Of a DNA stretch of 64,000 nucleotides, positions 49,201 to 61,552 are shown in pieces. The first letter of the stretch is position 1, and every line of letters begins with the position of its first letter. Location: NCBI RefSeq assembly GCF_032118995.1, contig NC_092669.1:1844501-1908500 (forward strand), read 5' to 3'. The notes below the pieces were generated by a model that searched no databases, was not told the origin of the DNA, and worked only from the letters and a program-made list of their open reading frames with translations. The position numbers and the translations under genes were made by a program. This DNA comes from Asterias amurensis. Lineage: Eukaryota; Echinodermata; Asteroidea; Forcipulatida; Asteriidae.

Positions 49201-51644
49201 GAGTCTCATGCCACTATATAGCGAGCGATCTGGAGTGTGCCCAATTTCTACGGCCGTAATCATCTTAGTAAGCGCAGACATTGCATAGTTCAAACCATGG
49301 AGCTATAAAAAGTTGATTAAAACAGATTGTACCGGGGAACAAAATGATAAAGCTTATCATTGCTGCCACTGCTGGTTCTCAACTCATTGTTTTGCTTAAA
49401 CAGCAAGGAATGCTAATCATGGCTTTTTAGTAACACCTTTATGAAAGTTGGCCCTGGGGTGTGGTGGAGGTCTGGGCTCCCCTCGATCTTCACATCGCCT
49501 GCTGCTGACTGATGAGCCCCAAACTGGCATCGTCCAGGGCAAACCGGATGCGTTTCTAAGTGGACCACTCCCGTAAGCTCTTAGGATAAAATAACATACC
49601 AAATTACCCCCTTGAGACAGCAGGGCCAGCATGGGTGTTCTTGAAAATCAATTCATTCCAAGGCTTTCCTGGGCACAGCAGCCTTAGCTCTATTGAACTG
49701 GTAGGAATAGTGCATCCTAAAATACCCCCATCCCCGGCCGGCGACTTCCCCCCCCCCCCCCCCCCCCACCAAACGACATTGCAATATTTGTTCCCCTTTC
49801 CGACAAAATGGGCTCTTTCCGTCAAAAATACGTCATATTGAAATTTGCCTGCTTTTCACTGCAATGTCGTTGGGGGGAAAATAAGCTCCCCGGCCATCTT
49901 ACCTTTTGTAATGTTGTTTGTAGAACAATGGTTTTCAATGGTCAGTTCCAGCATCAAACCAAAATAATTTCATTAAAACGAATTCAAGTTCACGATTTTT
50001 CAATGTTTCGGCCTTACTCTCTAATTTTTTTTTTTTATTTTTGCTATTGCGATACAAACTATTTTTATTTCTTGCTCTCTTGATTTTCAATGAAGGCAAG
50101 TGTTTGTAATGTTGTTGGTTTTTGTATTTTTGTGACGTAGGCTAACCATGGGCTAACAGTGTTAACTTTTGCAGTAAAGTGCAGCAACTTGTGGTAGGAG
50201 ATGCTCTAGGCCCGTTACAAGGATACATATTCAAACAGTGTAATCAAGTGTTTGAAAACAAGAACTAACATTCAACACAAACCACAGGGAAAGGGCACAC
50301 ATGGTATTTTCTCTAAGCACTTCCCATGCAACCCGGTGCACTCATTTTCCTTCCTCAATGGCACAGTGCACTATTTCCCGGAAGATTAGTAGGAATCCAA
50401 TTTCTGTTCCAATGACCTTGATCGTGTGTTTACGTTCGTTGCACCCTCTGCAGCTAACACAACTCCCCATGGTACGTACCAGCAGCCAGCACACAGAGCA
50501 AGAATGTTGAATGATGAGGAATGATAACCTAATGTACAGATGAGTGCGAAGATCAGTAGCTTCCCTTTCCCCCGAGTCTGCAGACACGAACACCAATGAT
50601 TGTGAAAATAACAGTCAACTTTTACCGGCAACTAATTTTTGTGTGACTCTTGTTGCAAACTCTTCAGTAGTTTCTGGTTCTACGACGTTCAGGATTCCTG
50701 CCCCACATATAGTAGGAGTTGGCTTTTGACGAAACCTCGGTAAGTTTTTCTGAGTTCTATTTTAATCCTTTCTTTGTCAATCAACCGTGAACAATTAATG
50801 AGAAGTAGAGGTTGAGTGAAGAACATCCTTAGGGGAAATGTCAAATAAAAGGCGGGCCTAACCCGGCCCTCCACCAGTCAGTGATTTTTTTTCTCGAATT
50901 GTATATTTTTTTTTATACACTTTAAACTTTCCAGCTTTAGTTTTATTGCCATAGTTTTGGAATGTTATTTTTTTTTTAAACCGAACGTTCGGTGGAATGA
51001 AGAAGATACTGGAAAGAAAAACGAAACAATTTTCCTTCTTTCCAGCCCTCCTTCATCATTTACCCTTGCTCGACTTCATCCACCAAGGGAGGGGATAGTG
51101 TCCTCCTTCACTCAATTCGTCTGGACAAATTAAAAGTCACAAAGGCAAAATTTGCGGCCTGACGTGGCAGAAGTTTATTTATAGTGGAAATTTAGTACTC
51201 AATAAAAAACAACAACATTAGTGTAGTTTAGTACCAGTTAAGTTACCACCATCATTGCCAACCAACCAAACATTATTTTGCAAAGTTTTAAAGCGACATC
51301 CGCTATACGGCGATGGTTGTTGTTAGCGGAAACGTCGACGCTAAATGGACTTGTTTGTTAAGATGATCTTCCTGTCTATGATTATAAATTGCACACATAT
51401 ACATTTTAAATAAATATTGTGATTCAGTAACTAGACAACAATGCTTATTCTAGTCACTGTGATATAATAAGCGGTTAGCAAGTCCTGCATAAATAGTCTA
51501 ATACTGGATGGCGACCCATCGGTGCTTCAGTCAATCCGTACTATTTTTTTCTTCTTCAATAAATCGTAATTAACCTCCACAATCTACCCTCCCCGACGGT
51601 GAGGATGCAGGAGAAAAAAACAACTACAATAAACCTGAGAGTGT

Positions 51645-51975
51645 ACAACCATGCAATAGTTCTCTTTTGGGGAGTGGTGGCTCTGAGGGGAGTCCAGGTT
51701 TGGTCTCTTCAGGAGAAAGATCAGAGTATACTGTTCGAAACGACGAGACCAAACCGTCTCTTTTTAGAGCCACCTCTCCTTCAAAAGAGATTTTACCCAT
51801 TGTACCCGCAAGTTTACTATGTATAGTTACTCTTATTCTCCACACCATGCAAAGCTTCAAACACAACCATGTAATAGTTCTCTTTTGGGGAGTGTTGGCT
51901 CTGAAGAGAGCCCGGGAATGGTCTCGACGTTTCGAACAGTATACCCTGCTCGTCTTCAGGGGAAGGCTAAAGGAA
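51645..51975. mobile_element. Two linked copies of the GAAACGTC fold-back family
   Basis: First copy with arms GTTCTCTTTTGGGGAGTGGT and CTTCAAAAGAGATTTTACCC around GTATACTGTTCGAAACGACG. A second, reverse-core copy starts at ACAACCATGTAATAGTTCTC and has GGTCTCGACGTTTCGAACAG. Related to 2087-2306. Confidence 0.65.
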
Positions 51976-52044
51976 CTTCACGTAGCACAGACCGGATGAA
52001 GACAGCAGAGACTTGGCATCTGTCTCGGTTAAACGACACATGTC

Positions 52045-52552
52045 TTAAAGGCAGGGTGTACTTTTGGCAATTACTCAACAAGTTTAATGACCATGCAGTT
52101 TTACTTGGTAAAGAGCACCGGGGAGCTGTGTAACCTATTAATTATACAATAATTAGTGTTTAGAAATGACCCCAAAGTTGAAGCAATGAATTTAATGTAG
52201 TTTTAGAGAAAGAAGTTTTTTCCACCAACTACTTTAATCTGGGACAGGCTTCAAACGTGAAGCTTTTCTCAGGCTGTGTTTCAAAATGAATAGGGTATTT
52301 TGTTTTAGTCATTTTGTTTTTTACATTTTAAATGACAAAATTAAGTCAAAAATTGTTTACAGGTTTTGTATTATTGTTATGGGTATGTTCGGAAACACAC
52401 GGGATACACCTGTCCTGCAAACTAGGCTTGCTTTTTGGATACCATGGCCATGCATGGAGTTATGATTCCTCCATGGATACACCAACTTACCAAGTTATGA
52501 CAAACTGGTCTCTGACATTGACAATTTAACAAAAAGTATACACTGCCTTTAA
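52045..52552 (-). mobile_element. MITE family A, strongly diverged and longer
   Basis: TTAAAGGCAGGGTGTACTTT to GTATACACTGCCTTTAA with TTAA on both sides. Recognisable blocks are AAAGAAGTTTTTTCCAC and AAACTGGTCTCTGACATTGA; about 120 bp longer than the norm. Confidence 0.6.
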
Positions 52553-52749
52553 ACCCTTCGCTAATTGGAACCCTTGTAAAGTGTGAGCCTCCCTCATCCC
52601 CTTCGCAATAACGCACAATACCAACCATTGATGGATCGAAACTCACATTTTATGCCCGTGTTTGCCCTCGGATGAGCTCTGCCACACACCAGGAACAACC
52701 CCTCCGTTGTTCTCAAGCAAGAACTTTCCCCATTTAACGAGGACAAGAG

Positions 52750-53233
52750 GTACTGACACCTAGTCTCTGCTCGAGACGTTTAATACGCATGAACCGATCG
52801 CTGTGATTCACAGACTAGCGCGTCTAACAAGGATCCGATTATAAACGTCTGGTTACAAGGACTAACTGACAGAAACAGTAGACTAATTTCAAGTGATGAA
52901 ACACTGGGATAGTTAATGTGAGTGTAGAGCCACCTCTGGTTTTGACCCAGTGACCTCTAGCAATCAAGGTCAATGTTGACTCTTAGTCTCTGTTCGAGAC
53001 GTTCTGTGTGAACCGATCGCTGTGATTCACAGACTATAATTAAAACTACGATTGTCCATCAAGGATCCGATTACAACGTCTGGTTACGCAGACTAAGTGA
53101 CAGAAACAGTAGACTAGTTTCAAGTGATGAAACACTGGGACGGTTAAAGCACGGAGGAATCTTGCTCCTAAAGTGAGTCGGCACTTTCTTGTTTTGACCT
53201 AGTGACCCCAAGCAATCAAGGTCAAAGGTGACT
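52750..53233 (+). repeat. Tandem duplication, about 235-bp unit, two copies
   Basis: Each unit has TTAGTCTCTGYTCGAGACGT, GAACCGATCGCTGTGATTCA, CAGACTA, AAGGATCCGATTA, ACGTCTGGTTAC, GACAGAAACAGTAGACTA, TTTCAAGTGATGAAACACTG and CAATCAAGGTCAA. The copies differ by scattered changes and small indels. Confidence 0.75.
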
Positions 53234-53286
53234 TAAGTCAATTGAAAAAATAAACAGCTTGGCTTTGTCTTTGGGATTTCTTTATC

Positions 53287-53640
53287 TTAAAGGCACTGGT
53301 TATTACTCTTGGTAACGAGCAATGGAGAGATGTTGATAGTATAAAACATTGTGAGAAACGGCTCCCTCTGAAGTAACATAGTTTTTGAGAAAGAAGTAAG
53401 TTCTCACTTAAATATTTAAATTGAATTCGAAACCTCAGCTGAGGTTTCGAATTCAAGCATCTGAAAGCACACAACTTGAACGACAAGGGTGTTTTTTTCT
53501 TCCATTTTTCTCTCTCAAATTCGACGACCAATTGAGTTGAAATTTTCTCAGGTTTGTTATTCTATGCTTGTTCAATGTTAAGATACACCAAGTGAGAATA
53601 CTGGTCTTTGACTATTACCAAAGGTGTCCAGTGTCTTTAA
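53287..53640 (-). mobile_element. MITE family A
   Basis: TTAAAGGCACTGGTTATTAC to AAAGGTGTCCAGTGTCTTTAA-type end, bounded by TTAA. The central hairpin is CGAAACCTCAGCTGAGGTTT. Confidence 0.8.
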
Positions 53641-53886
53641 CGGTTCTATCATGATAGTTTTTTGTAAAAGAATGATCGAAAACATTATGGTTTCTCTAGA
53701 GGCTGCATTTTCTTCTCCATTTCTGGAAGTCCTTTCAATGGAATCATACTTTAGTCTATTTCGGAGCCTAAAATAGCCCAACGAAGACGGTGTGTCTCTT
53801 TGAGCACAAAAAGTCACCAAGCCTGACAAAATGCTGTAAATTTTCGTTTTATTCCCCAAATGTTTTCCTTATAGGGTGCATTACCC

Positions 53887-53917
<31 letters not shown>

Positions 53918-54595
53918 GCGTCAAAATGCAGTGCGAACCCTACTTCCAAATACAAAAACGTGCACGGTATTTTGCCCGTGTAAAGCTCGCGTAAAACGTC
54001 AATTGCATTCCTCACAAAGTTGAAAGTGCTGTCATTGATGACTAATAACTAGGAAATCTTCATGAGATTAACACATTTTTTTAAAATAAGTTTTCAGTTT
54101 GATCATAGCTATTTTATTTACATCATTTGTGAGCACCTATTTGGTATAATTTGCCAACAATAAATAATTGGAAATAGTTTTATTAGTAAACCTTTAATTT
54201 AAATCAATATTGTACACAGATATTATGAGTTCCATTAATAGATTATAAATACATGTATACGCACAATTTTCTTTAAGAATTAGTTATAATCATCAACGAA
54301 TAAGTTAACAAAACACATTAGGTCTCATTGCAAAGTTTAAAAAGTTGCTGTGTATAATTATTTATGAGTTTATTACACTTAACATGAAATTTTACTCTTA
54401 TTAATCGTTTTCAATTTTTGATGATTTGAGATCCAAATAAATTAGAAATATTCCTTAAACCAACGTGAAAGCAAAATGTAAAACTTCCATCGTCAAGTTT
54501 CTCCCTGAAGGCCGACATCAGTCAGTTTAGACACGGCTGGGCTCTTATTCTTTCCGTGGTTCCGCAGGGATCGATGCTTGGTCCACTCGTCAGTT

Positions 54596-57500
54596 TTACT
54601 CCGACGTCATCATCTTGACAAAGTCTTCACATGTCAAAATAATAAGAATTCAATAATTCTTATTAGGGGTTAAAATGTTATGTCTGAACTATACAAGACG
54701 GACATTGTCAGTTTTGGTTTGTGCGTAAAGAACATCAATACAAAATGACATCAAAATGATGGGATTGTAAAATGTATGTTTTACCTTCATAAGATACACG
54801 CCCATCCCCATCATGATCCGCCTCTTTAATCATCTGCCTGACGTCATCGTCTGAGAAGGTCTCCCCGTAGATGGCGCCCACTTGACGAATTTCTTCGGCA
54901 CTTCAAGCAAGGCAAAAATAAAGTTGAAGAACAAATTAAAATATAAACAAATAAATAATTGGAAAACAGCGGCTTAAAGCTCAATTGTCCTTATTATATT
55001 ATTGTTAACAAAAATACAGGTTTTTTTTTTTAAATAAACTTTTATTGAGTTGTTAATGATAGTTTTACTTTACAAGTAAGACAACAAATTAGGAGACAAA
55101 CATAAACCAACCGCAACCCCCCCCCCCCAAAAAAAAAAAAAAAAACAACACGAGAAAAACCTTGGTACACAGGGTTTGCTGTTGTTAACTTATTAATTTA
55201 GATCTTGTATTGTAGTATATTATTTTCTTACCAAATGAAACCGTTCCCGTTTCTGTCGAACACTTTAAAGGTCTTGTCAATCTCCTCCTCCGTCATAATG
55301 ACGTCATCAATTCGGCCATCACCGGACTCTTGCCTCACCATCTTCTTTGCCATCAAGGCGAGAAATTCGTTCAGTTCTATCGTATTGTTACCTATAGGAA
55401 AAGAAAAAGTCCACAAACATTTGTTCTTATTGCTAAAGGCCTACTACGAAATGGTTCAAGTGAAAACAAATTGACACACGCTGTCATCCGCCACTTAAGG
55501 GAGGAGCGACATAAGCCTTGTCCGAGGCTCTTTACGCGAGCACCGACCCGCTCTGACTTCACGAACAGCATAGATACTCTACCGCACGGCACATAACAGT
55601 ACTTGATACAGTGGGGTCGAAGCATGGCTTTCAAAGTATCAACGAGGTTACAAATAAAACGACCTCGTTTTGTAACCTCGTTGGAGCGACATGGAGGAAC
55701 AATTTTGTTTAGCCACGTGGTTGCTATAGTTATGTTATACCAGTTTCGGTCCAAATGTATGACAAGGGTGCACCCTACAAATAAACTGGCATAGCATATA
55801 CAGTGCAACGTTATTTCAAAAACACACGAAGTTAACAGTATAGTCTGGCACCTTGTGTGCATAATTATGCGGGTTTTCTTTTGACCAAAAATAGCTTCTA
55901 TGCGCAAGCTGTGACAACTTACAATTTTACACAATTCTGCCTGTTTCTCGCCAATCAAGAACACGATTATAAGCCAACTGGTGTTTTTGCTGTAATTCTG
56001 ATCAGAAACAATAAATAAAATACCAACATCTGAGCTAAGATAGTTACATGTGACCCGTAATTCTGACACTACATGACTTTGCAAAATGAGGCAATTTCCT
56101 AAAAGTAAGTTTTGTACAATCATTCCCATTGTTTCCACGTATCCAAACAAAAGGACCTTGGACGATCAAAAGTGTCAAGTGAACACTGCATGTTCTGCTG
56201 ACTGTGTTCCGGGAAATACAATAGTGGAAATACTATAAAAAGTGAAAACGAAACACTGAGCCTGTGATGTTTCCGTGTTGAGCCAATGGAACTTGAAATT
56301 GTTTAATTGGTTTTTATTCATTCTTTAGAGCTCAATGATCATCAGAGAGCTTATAAATTTCACAAAACTCTTCCTAACTTAAGACAAATCTTAGGACTTA
56401 GGACGAGTCCCAACCCTGCACTGTAGCATGCAGACCTTAAGATTAATCCTAAGTTTGGACAAGTTACTCGTCCTAACTCGAGATAAGACGAGTCCTAACT
56501 CTTTGTGAAATCGACGGCAGTCACAGAGAAATATTTCCATCTGTGAGTTCACAAGTTCTACCAACCCTCCAGAGCTAAGTTTCAACCTGCGCGCTAAGTG
56601 ATTACTTTTATTAAAGTCCATACCAGTACACTTATGAAACCACCAGAACTAAGTTTCAACCTGGAAGCTCACTAATTATGATCTTACTAAAGTGATTAAT
56701 ATAAGAGTGATTTAACGCATACCTTCCCAAAATCCACAAGTTGAATGCATGCATGGTGGGTGTACTAAAAACAGTGGTTGGCAATTAATTTATCATTTCC
56801 CCAAAACAACATTGATGTAACTTTATTAATAATGTTATTTTAATTAACAGTCCAAACAAAAACTCTTTGTTGACGCTTGTAATTGTTGTTGAAAAGACTT
56901 TGGCACATGATGTTGTTTGCACTCTGGACGCTTAGCACAAAGCTTGATTAGATTTCCTAATCCGCTCAGCTATGTTTGGGATGGGAAGGATTTTACGAAT
57001 ATCAAGCAGAATTAGTCTCTGCTTAAAACGTTTATATCAACTTCAAGCTTTGAAACTGTTACAAGTTACAATATGTATGGCGTGTCGTTGCCGAGCACTG
57101 GAATTAAGCTATGGTGTTTCTGGGGCCAATTTCATTGAGCTGCTTAAGCAAAAAATTGCTTAAGCAAGAAAATAGCTCGCTTATTTTACACATGTTACTG
57201 GCCCAAATTTCATGCCATATACATTGATTGTGACTGGTATTTAGCTGTTGTTTTACTTAGCATAACAATTGAGTGGAGTCTTGGCCGGTAATCTGATTTT
57301 ACTAAGCAAGTATTTTTTTGCTTAAGCAAAATTTTGTGCTTAAGCAGCTCTATGCAATTGGGTCCTGATCAGCAGAGTGTGGGTTCGAGTCCTGGTTGTG
57401 GCAATTCTGCCTTGAGCAAGATTCTTTGCAATAGGTGTGCCCTTCGGATGGGGATAAGTTCATGTGCACCATGGAGTTTGTGGTGCAAGACTCCCGACCA

Positions 57501-58448
57501 TTAACTTACCATGGAAGAGTAGCGGGTTAGGCCTACCCCGGTTCTGTTTCACATAGCAAGCACCATTGCTCACATGTTTTCTCATAAAAAAATATTTGCA
57601 AGCTACAAGGAAAGAGTAGGGGTCCCATGTGTTTCTTGTTCACCAAGCACCCGTGTATGTGTACCAGGTTTCTTCAGGTTTGCAAGACGGTGATAACGTT
57701 CACTTGTGAGGCATGTTTCATGCTATAATAAGATAATGTGACTGCATTCTCGCTTATGTGTTCACTCGGTTTTTGTTTAGTAAAAAGAAGAGAATACTCA
57801 GTAAAAATAATAAACGTTTTACCATCTACGTCTGCCTCTTTAATCAGTCCCTGCAGCTCCCTCTTTGACGGGTTGAGTCCAATCGACCTCAGAACCACAG
57901 CCAGCTCTTCGCATGTTACAGTACCGTCGCCATCTTTGTCGAATATTGAAAATGCTTCTTTAAACTCTGGTGAGAAAAAAGGGAAGAGGAAACAGAAAAA
58001 TTATTCATCACAATGGTTGTTTCCGTCCGGGTCCTAAGCCCGGACCAATGGCATTTTGTGTGCAAATCTAAACGTATACATGCCTACAATATACACCAGG
58101 AACATTCCAAAGTGGTGGACCCTCATAGTCAGGCCTGTATATTATATACTTCGTTTTTGAAAGGGCAAGGGCACCAAGGCATTTTCTCCTCGGTGAAGGG
58201 CACCCTATGAGGAAATGTAAATTCTACTGGAGCATTTCAAGTGCACCAAGGCAATGACCACTGGAGGCAATCGCCTTCCGTTGCCTCGTGAAGCGTACAG
58301 AATGGCATATTTACGGCATAAATTACAGAATATAAGTTTTTTCTTTTAGATGTGGAAAACAAAAATGGGGGAAAACACACGCACGGCTACAGGGACCGAA
58401 ACTCTTACCGAGTGCAAGATTTTGGTTCGGAGCTCGAAGCGGGGTCAT
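54596..58448 (-). CDS. Calmodulin-like protein with four EF-hands
   Basis: Five exons: 58448-58409, 57966-57823, 55391-55232, 54900-54785, 54624-54596; 489 nt, or 162 aa. All joins keep frame. EF loops at about residues 23-34 ([12 protein letters not shown]), 59-70 ([12 protein letters not shown]), 107-118 ([12 protein letters not shown]) and 143-154 ([12 protein letters not shown]). The 144-nt second exon ends after VDG as in calmodulin genes, and the end FVKMMTSE mirrors calmodulin FVQMMTAK. Differences from calmodulin: a linker between EF2 and EF3 about 11 residues longer ([20 protein letters not shown]), Asn for Gly at loop 2 position 6, and Asp instead of Glu at the last position of loop 4, which usually lowers Ca2+ preference. 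It could be a divergent calmodulin or a troponin C-like protein. The first exon ([13 protein letters not shown]) rests on an ATG, a donor CTCG/GTAAGA and phase, and is less certain. Confidence 0.88.
55636..55690. repeat. Hairpin with ACGAGGTTACAAA arms
   Basis: ACGAGGTTACAAA, then TAAAACGACCTCG, then TTTTGTAACCTCGT, in intron 2 of the EF-hand gene. Probably a small palindromic repeat. Confidence 0.5.
56365..56515. mobile_element. Degraded fold-back, relative of 48811-48979
   Basis: CCTAACTTAAGACAAATCTT, AGGACTTAGGACGAGTCC, then GACGAGTCCTAACTCTTTGT and GAAATCGACG. Arms are still mirrored but with many changes. EF-hand gene intron 2. Confidence 0.5.
56560..56700 (+). repeat. Two copies of the 70-bp minisatellite unit found at 23125
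   Basis: CCTCCAGAGCTAAGTTTCAA and CACCAGAACTAAGTTTCAAC, each followed by GCTAAGTGATTA- or GCTCACTAATTA-type sequence and CCATACCAGTACACTT. EF-hand gene intron 2. Confidence 0.6.
57070..57545 (+). mobile_element. tRNA-derived SINE split by a palindromic MITE
   Basis: The left piece, GTGTCGTTGCCGAGCACTGG to AAGCTATGGTGTTTCTG (57120), and the right piece, TGATCAGCAGAGTGTGGGTT then CGAGTCCTGG, join to the head seen at 12178. The B-box is in the right piece, and a body with GCCCTTCGGATGGGGATAAG follows. EF-hand gene intron 2. Confidence 0.75.
57121..57367. mobile_element. Palindromic MITE, GGGCCAATTTCAT family, nested in a SINE
   Basis: GGGCCAATTTCATTGAGCTG and CAGCTCTATGCAATTGGGTC are inverted ends; TGCTTAAGCAA arms lie inside. 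A short duplication of TG or CTG of the SINE lies at the borders. Confidence 0.75.
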
Positions 58449-59274
58449 CAATGTGACATGCAGGCGCGAAACCACTTAGCCAATAATATACCAAAACACT
58501 TAACTTTTGTTGTAACAAAGTTCCACTTTACGAAACTCCTTTTTTATCACGAGTAATAATACCAATAAAAAAATCTCCATTTATGAAAAACAATCTATGG
58601 CGAGTTCAGTGAGGGTTCACAGGAATTCGTCTTTGTTTGGTTGAATTCCTCAGATTCAGTGACCCTGGCCTTCTTTGTCAACGAATAGATTGATTTTTCT
58701 TTGTACACCATAAAAGAAAATTGTTGCAAACACTTTTAACAAAAGTTTATAACTCACCGGAAAAATGCTGTCACCGAGGTCCCGCGTCTGGCCATTCATA
58801 ACAAATAAAATAAAAATTATTATTGTTATTATTTATTTTGGGCAAATTCGCACAAGAAATACAGAGAAGTACAAGTATATAAGAATATATATAAACACAA
58901 AATCCATCTACAACATAATAAATTTTAAAGCAATCTTAAACAAGAGAAAAAATAAAAAACGAAAAAATAGCAGACAAAAGGGGGCATGCAGTTAACTTGT
59001 GACTTGGTTTGAATTGAGCAAAAAATACTAAGTTACTTGATTTGAACAAAAGTGAACTGTGCTTGGCATGGGTTGTCTTCTTGGTTAACAGTGCACCAAG
59101 ATTTCAGAAGGTGGACTGAAAATAGACCTTACAAGTTACAAATACACTCTTTCAACTTGTAAGATTTCTGTTTTACATTAGGTCTGTTTTGTGCTCTGCT
59201 CTTCAAAAAGAGGTGGGTTCGCTGCATACTTTTGGTTGGGTGTTGACAAAATTGACATGAGTCAGTGACTTGGA

Positions 59275-61552
59275 CTAAACCAAGCTTACCCCTACTCGTA
59301 AACCAAGCTTCCCTAAAATGTCATCTACACCCCCTTACCTCCCCTCGTTTACCCCTACTCGTAAAACCAAGCTTCCCTAAAATGTCATCCACACCCCTAT
59401 ACCTCCCCTCGTTTACCCCTACTCGTAAACCAAGCTTCCCTAAAATGTCATCCACACCCCTATACCTCCCCTCGTTTACCCCTACTCGCAAACCAAGCTT
59501 CCCTAAAATGTCATCCACACCACTCACCTCCCCTCGTTTACCCCTACTCGTAAACCAAGCTTCCCTAAAATGTCATGTACACCCCTTACCTCCCCTCGTT
59601 TACCCCTACTCGTAAACCAAGCTTCCCTAAAATGTCATCCACACCCCTTACCTCCCCTCGTTTACCCCTACTCGTAAAACCAAGCTTCCCTAAAATGTCA
59701 TCCACACCCCTCACCTCCCCCGTTTACCCCTACTCGTAAAACCAAGCTTCCCTAAAATGTCATCCACACCCCTTACCTCCCCTCGTTTACCCCTACTCGT
59801 AAAACCAAGCTTCCCTAAAATGTCATTCACCCCTATACCTCCCCTCGTTTACCCCTACTCGTAAAACCAAGCTTCCCTAAAATGTCATCCACACCCCTCA
59901 CCTCCCCCGTTTACCCCTACTCGTAAAACCAAGCTTCCCTAAAATGTCATCCACACCCCTTACCTCCCCTCGTTTACCCCTACTCGTAAACCAAGCTTCC
60001 CTAAAATGTCATCTACACCCCTTACCTCCCCTCGATTACCCCTACTCGTAAAACCAAGCTTCCCTAAAATGTCATCCACACCACTCACCTCCCCTCGTTT
60101 ACCCCTACTCGCAAAACCAAGCTTCCCTAAAATGTCATCCACACCACTCACCTCCCCCGTTTACCCCTACTCGTAAACCAAGCTTCCCTAAAATGTCATC
60201 CACACCCCTTACCTCCCCTCGTTTACCCCTACTCGTAAACCAAGCTTCCCTAAAATGTCATCCACACCCCTTACTTCCCCTCGTTTTCCCCTACTCGTAA
60301 AACCAAGCTTCCCTAAAATGTCATCCACACCCCTTACCTCCCCTCGATTACCCCTACTCGTAAAACCAAGCTTCCCTAAAATGTCATCCACACCCCTTAC
60401 CTCCCCTCGTTTTCCCCTACTCGTAAAACCAAGCTTCCCTAAAATGTCATCTACACCCCTTACCTCCCCTCGTTTACCCCTACTCGTAAAACCAAGCTTC
60501 CCTAAAATGTCATCTACACCCCTTACCTCCCCTCGTTTACCCCTACTCGTAAAACCAAGCTTCCCTAAAATGTCATCTACACCCCTTACCTCCCCTCGTT
60601 TACCCCTACTCGTAAAACCAAGCTTCCCTACAAATGTCATCTACACCCCTTACCTCCCCTCGTTTACCCCTACTCGTAAAACCAAGCTTCCCTAAAATGT
60701 CATCCACACCCCTCACCTCCCCTCGTTTTCCCCTACTCGTAAAACCAAGCTTCCCTAAAATGTCATCCACACCCCTTACCTCCCCTCGTTTACCCTACTC
60801 GTAAAACCAAGCTTCCCTAAAATGTCATCCACACCCCTTACCTCCCCTCGTTTACCCCTACTCGTAAAACCAAGCTTCCCTAAAATGTCATCCACACCCC
60901 TTACCTCCCCTCGTTTACCCCTACTCGTAAAACCAAGCTTCCTAAAATGTCATCCACACCCCTTACCTCCCTCGTTTTCCCCTACTCGTAAAACCAAGCT
61001 TCCCTAAAATGTCATCCACACCCCTTACCTCCCCTCGTTTACCCCTACTCGTAAAACCAAGCTTCCCTAAAATGTCATCCACACCCCTTACCTCCCTCGT
61101 TTACCCCTACTCGTAAAACCAAGCTTCCCTAAAATGTCATCCACACCCCTTACCTCCCCTCGTTTACCCCTACTCGTAAAACCAAGCTTCCCTAAAATGT
61201 CATCCACACCCCTTACCTCCCCTCGTTTACCCCTACTCGCAAAACCAAGCTTCCCTAAAATGTCATGTACACCCCTTACCTCCCCTCGTTTACCCCTACT
61301 CGTAAAACCAAGCTTCCCTAAAATGTCATCCACACCCCTTACCTCCCCTCGTTTACCCCTACTCGTAAAACCAAGCTTCCCTAAAATGTCATCCACACCC
61401 TTACCTCCCCTCGTTTACCCCTACTCGTAAAACCAAGCTTCCCTAAAATGTCATCCACACCCCTTACCTCCCCTCGTTTACCCCTACTCGCAAAACCAAG
61501 CTTCCCTAAAATGTCATCCACACCCCTCACCTCCCCCTCGTTTACCCCTACA
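59275..61552 (+). repeat. Minisatellite, 63-bp unit, about 36 copies
   Basis: Unit pieces in order: ACCCCTACTCGTAAAACCAA, GCTTCCCTAAAATGTCATCC, ACACCCCTTACCTCCCCTCG, TTT. Units are 62 or 63 bp depending on an A run; the first third has more 62-bp units. A HindIII site (AAGCTT) lies in each unit. Since 63 is a multiple of three, frames stay open on both strands (KPSFPKMSSTPLTSPRLPLL and GVDDILGKLGFTSRGKRGEV), but single-base length changes break them and no gene context supports coding. Confidence 0.92.

Larger units (their letters stand above)
48471..54595. other. Gene-poor region between DDB1 and the EF-hand gene
   Basis: No coding exon was recognised. It holds repeats, G and C tracts and AT-rich DNA. 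The stretch 53640-54560 is AT-rich with a 20-C run at 53884-53903. Confidence 0.5.

Noticed and set aside
58754-58792. Minus-strand MARRGTSVTAFFR followed by a good donor as the EF-hand start
   Set aside because: Its phase (two bases over) does not fit the next exons, while the ATG at 58448 does.
59275-61552. CRISPR-like array
   Set aside because: There are no unique spacers; the whole 63-bp unit repeats, and the sequence is a eukaryotic genome.
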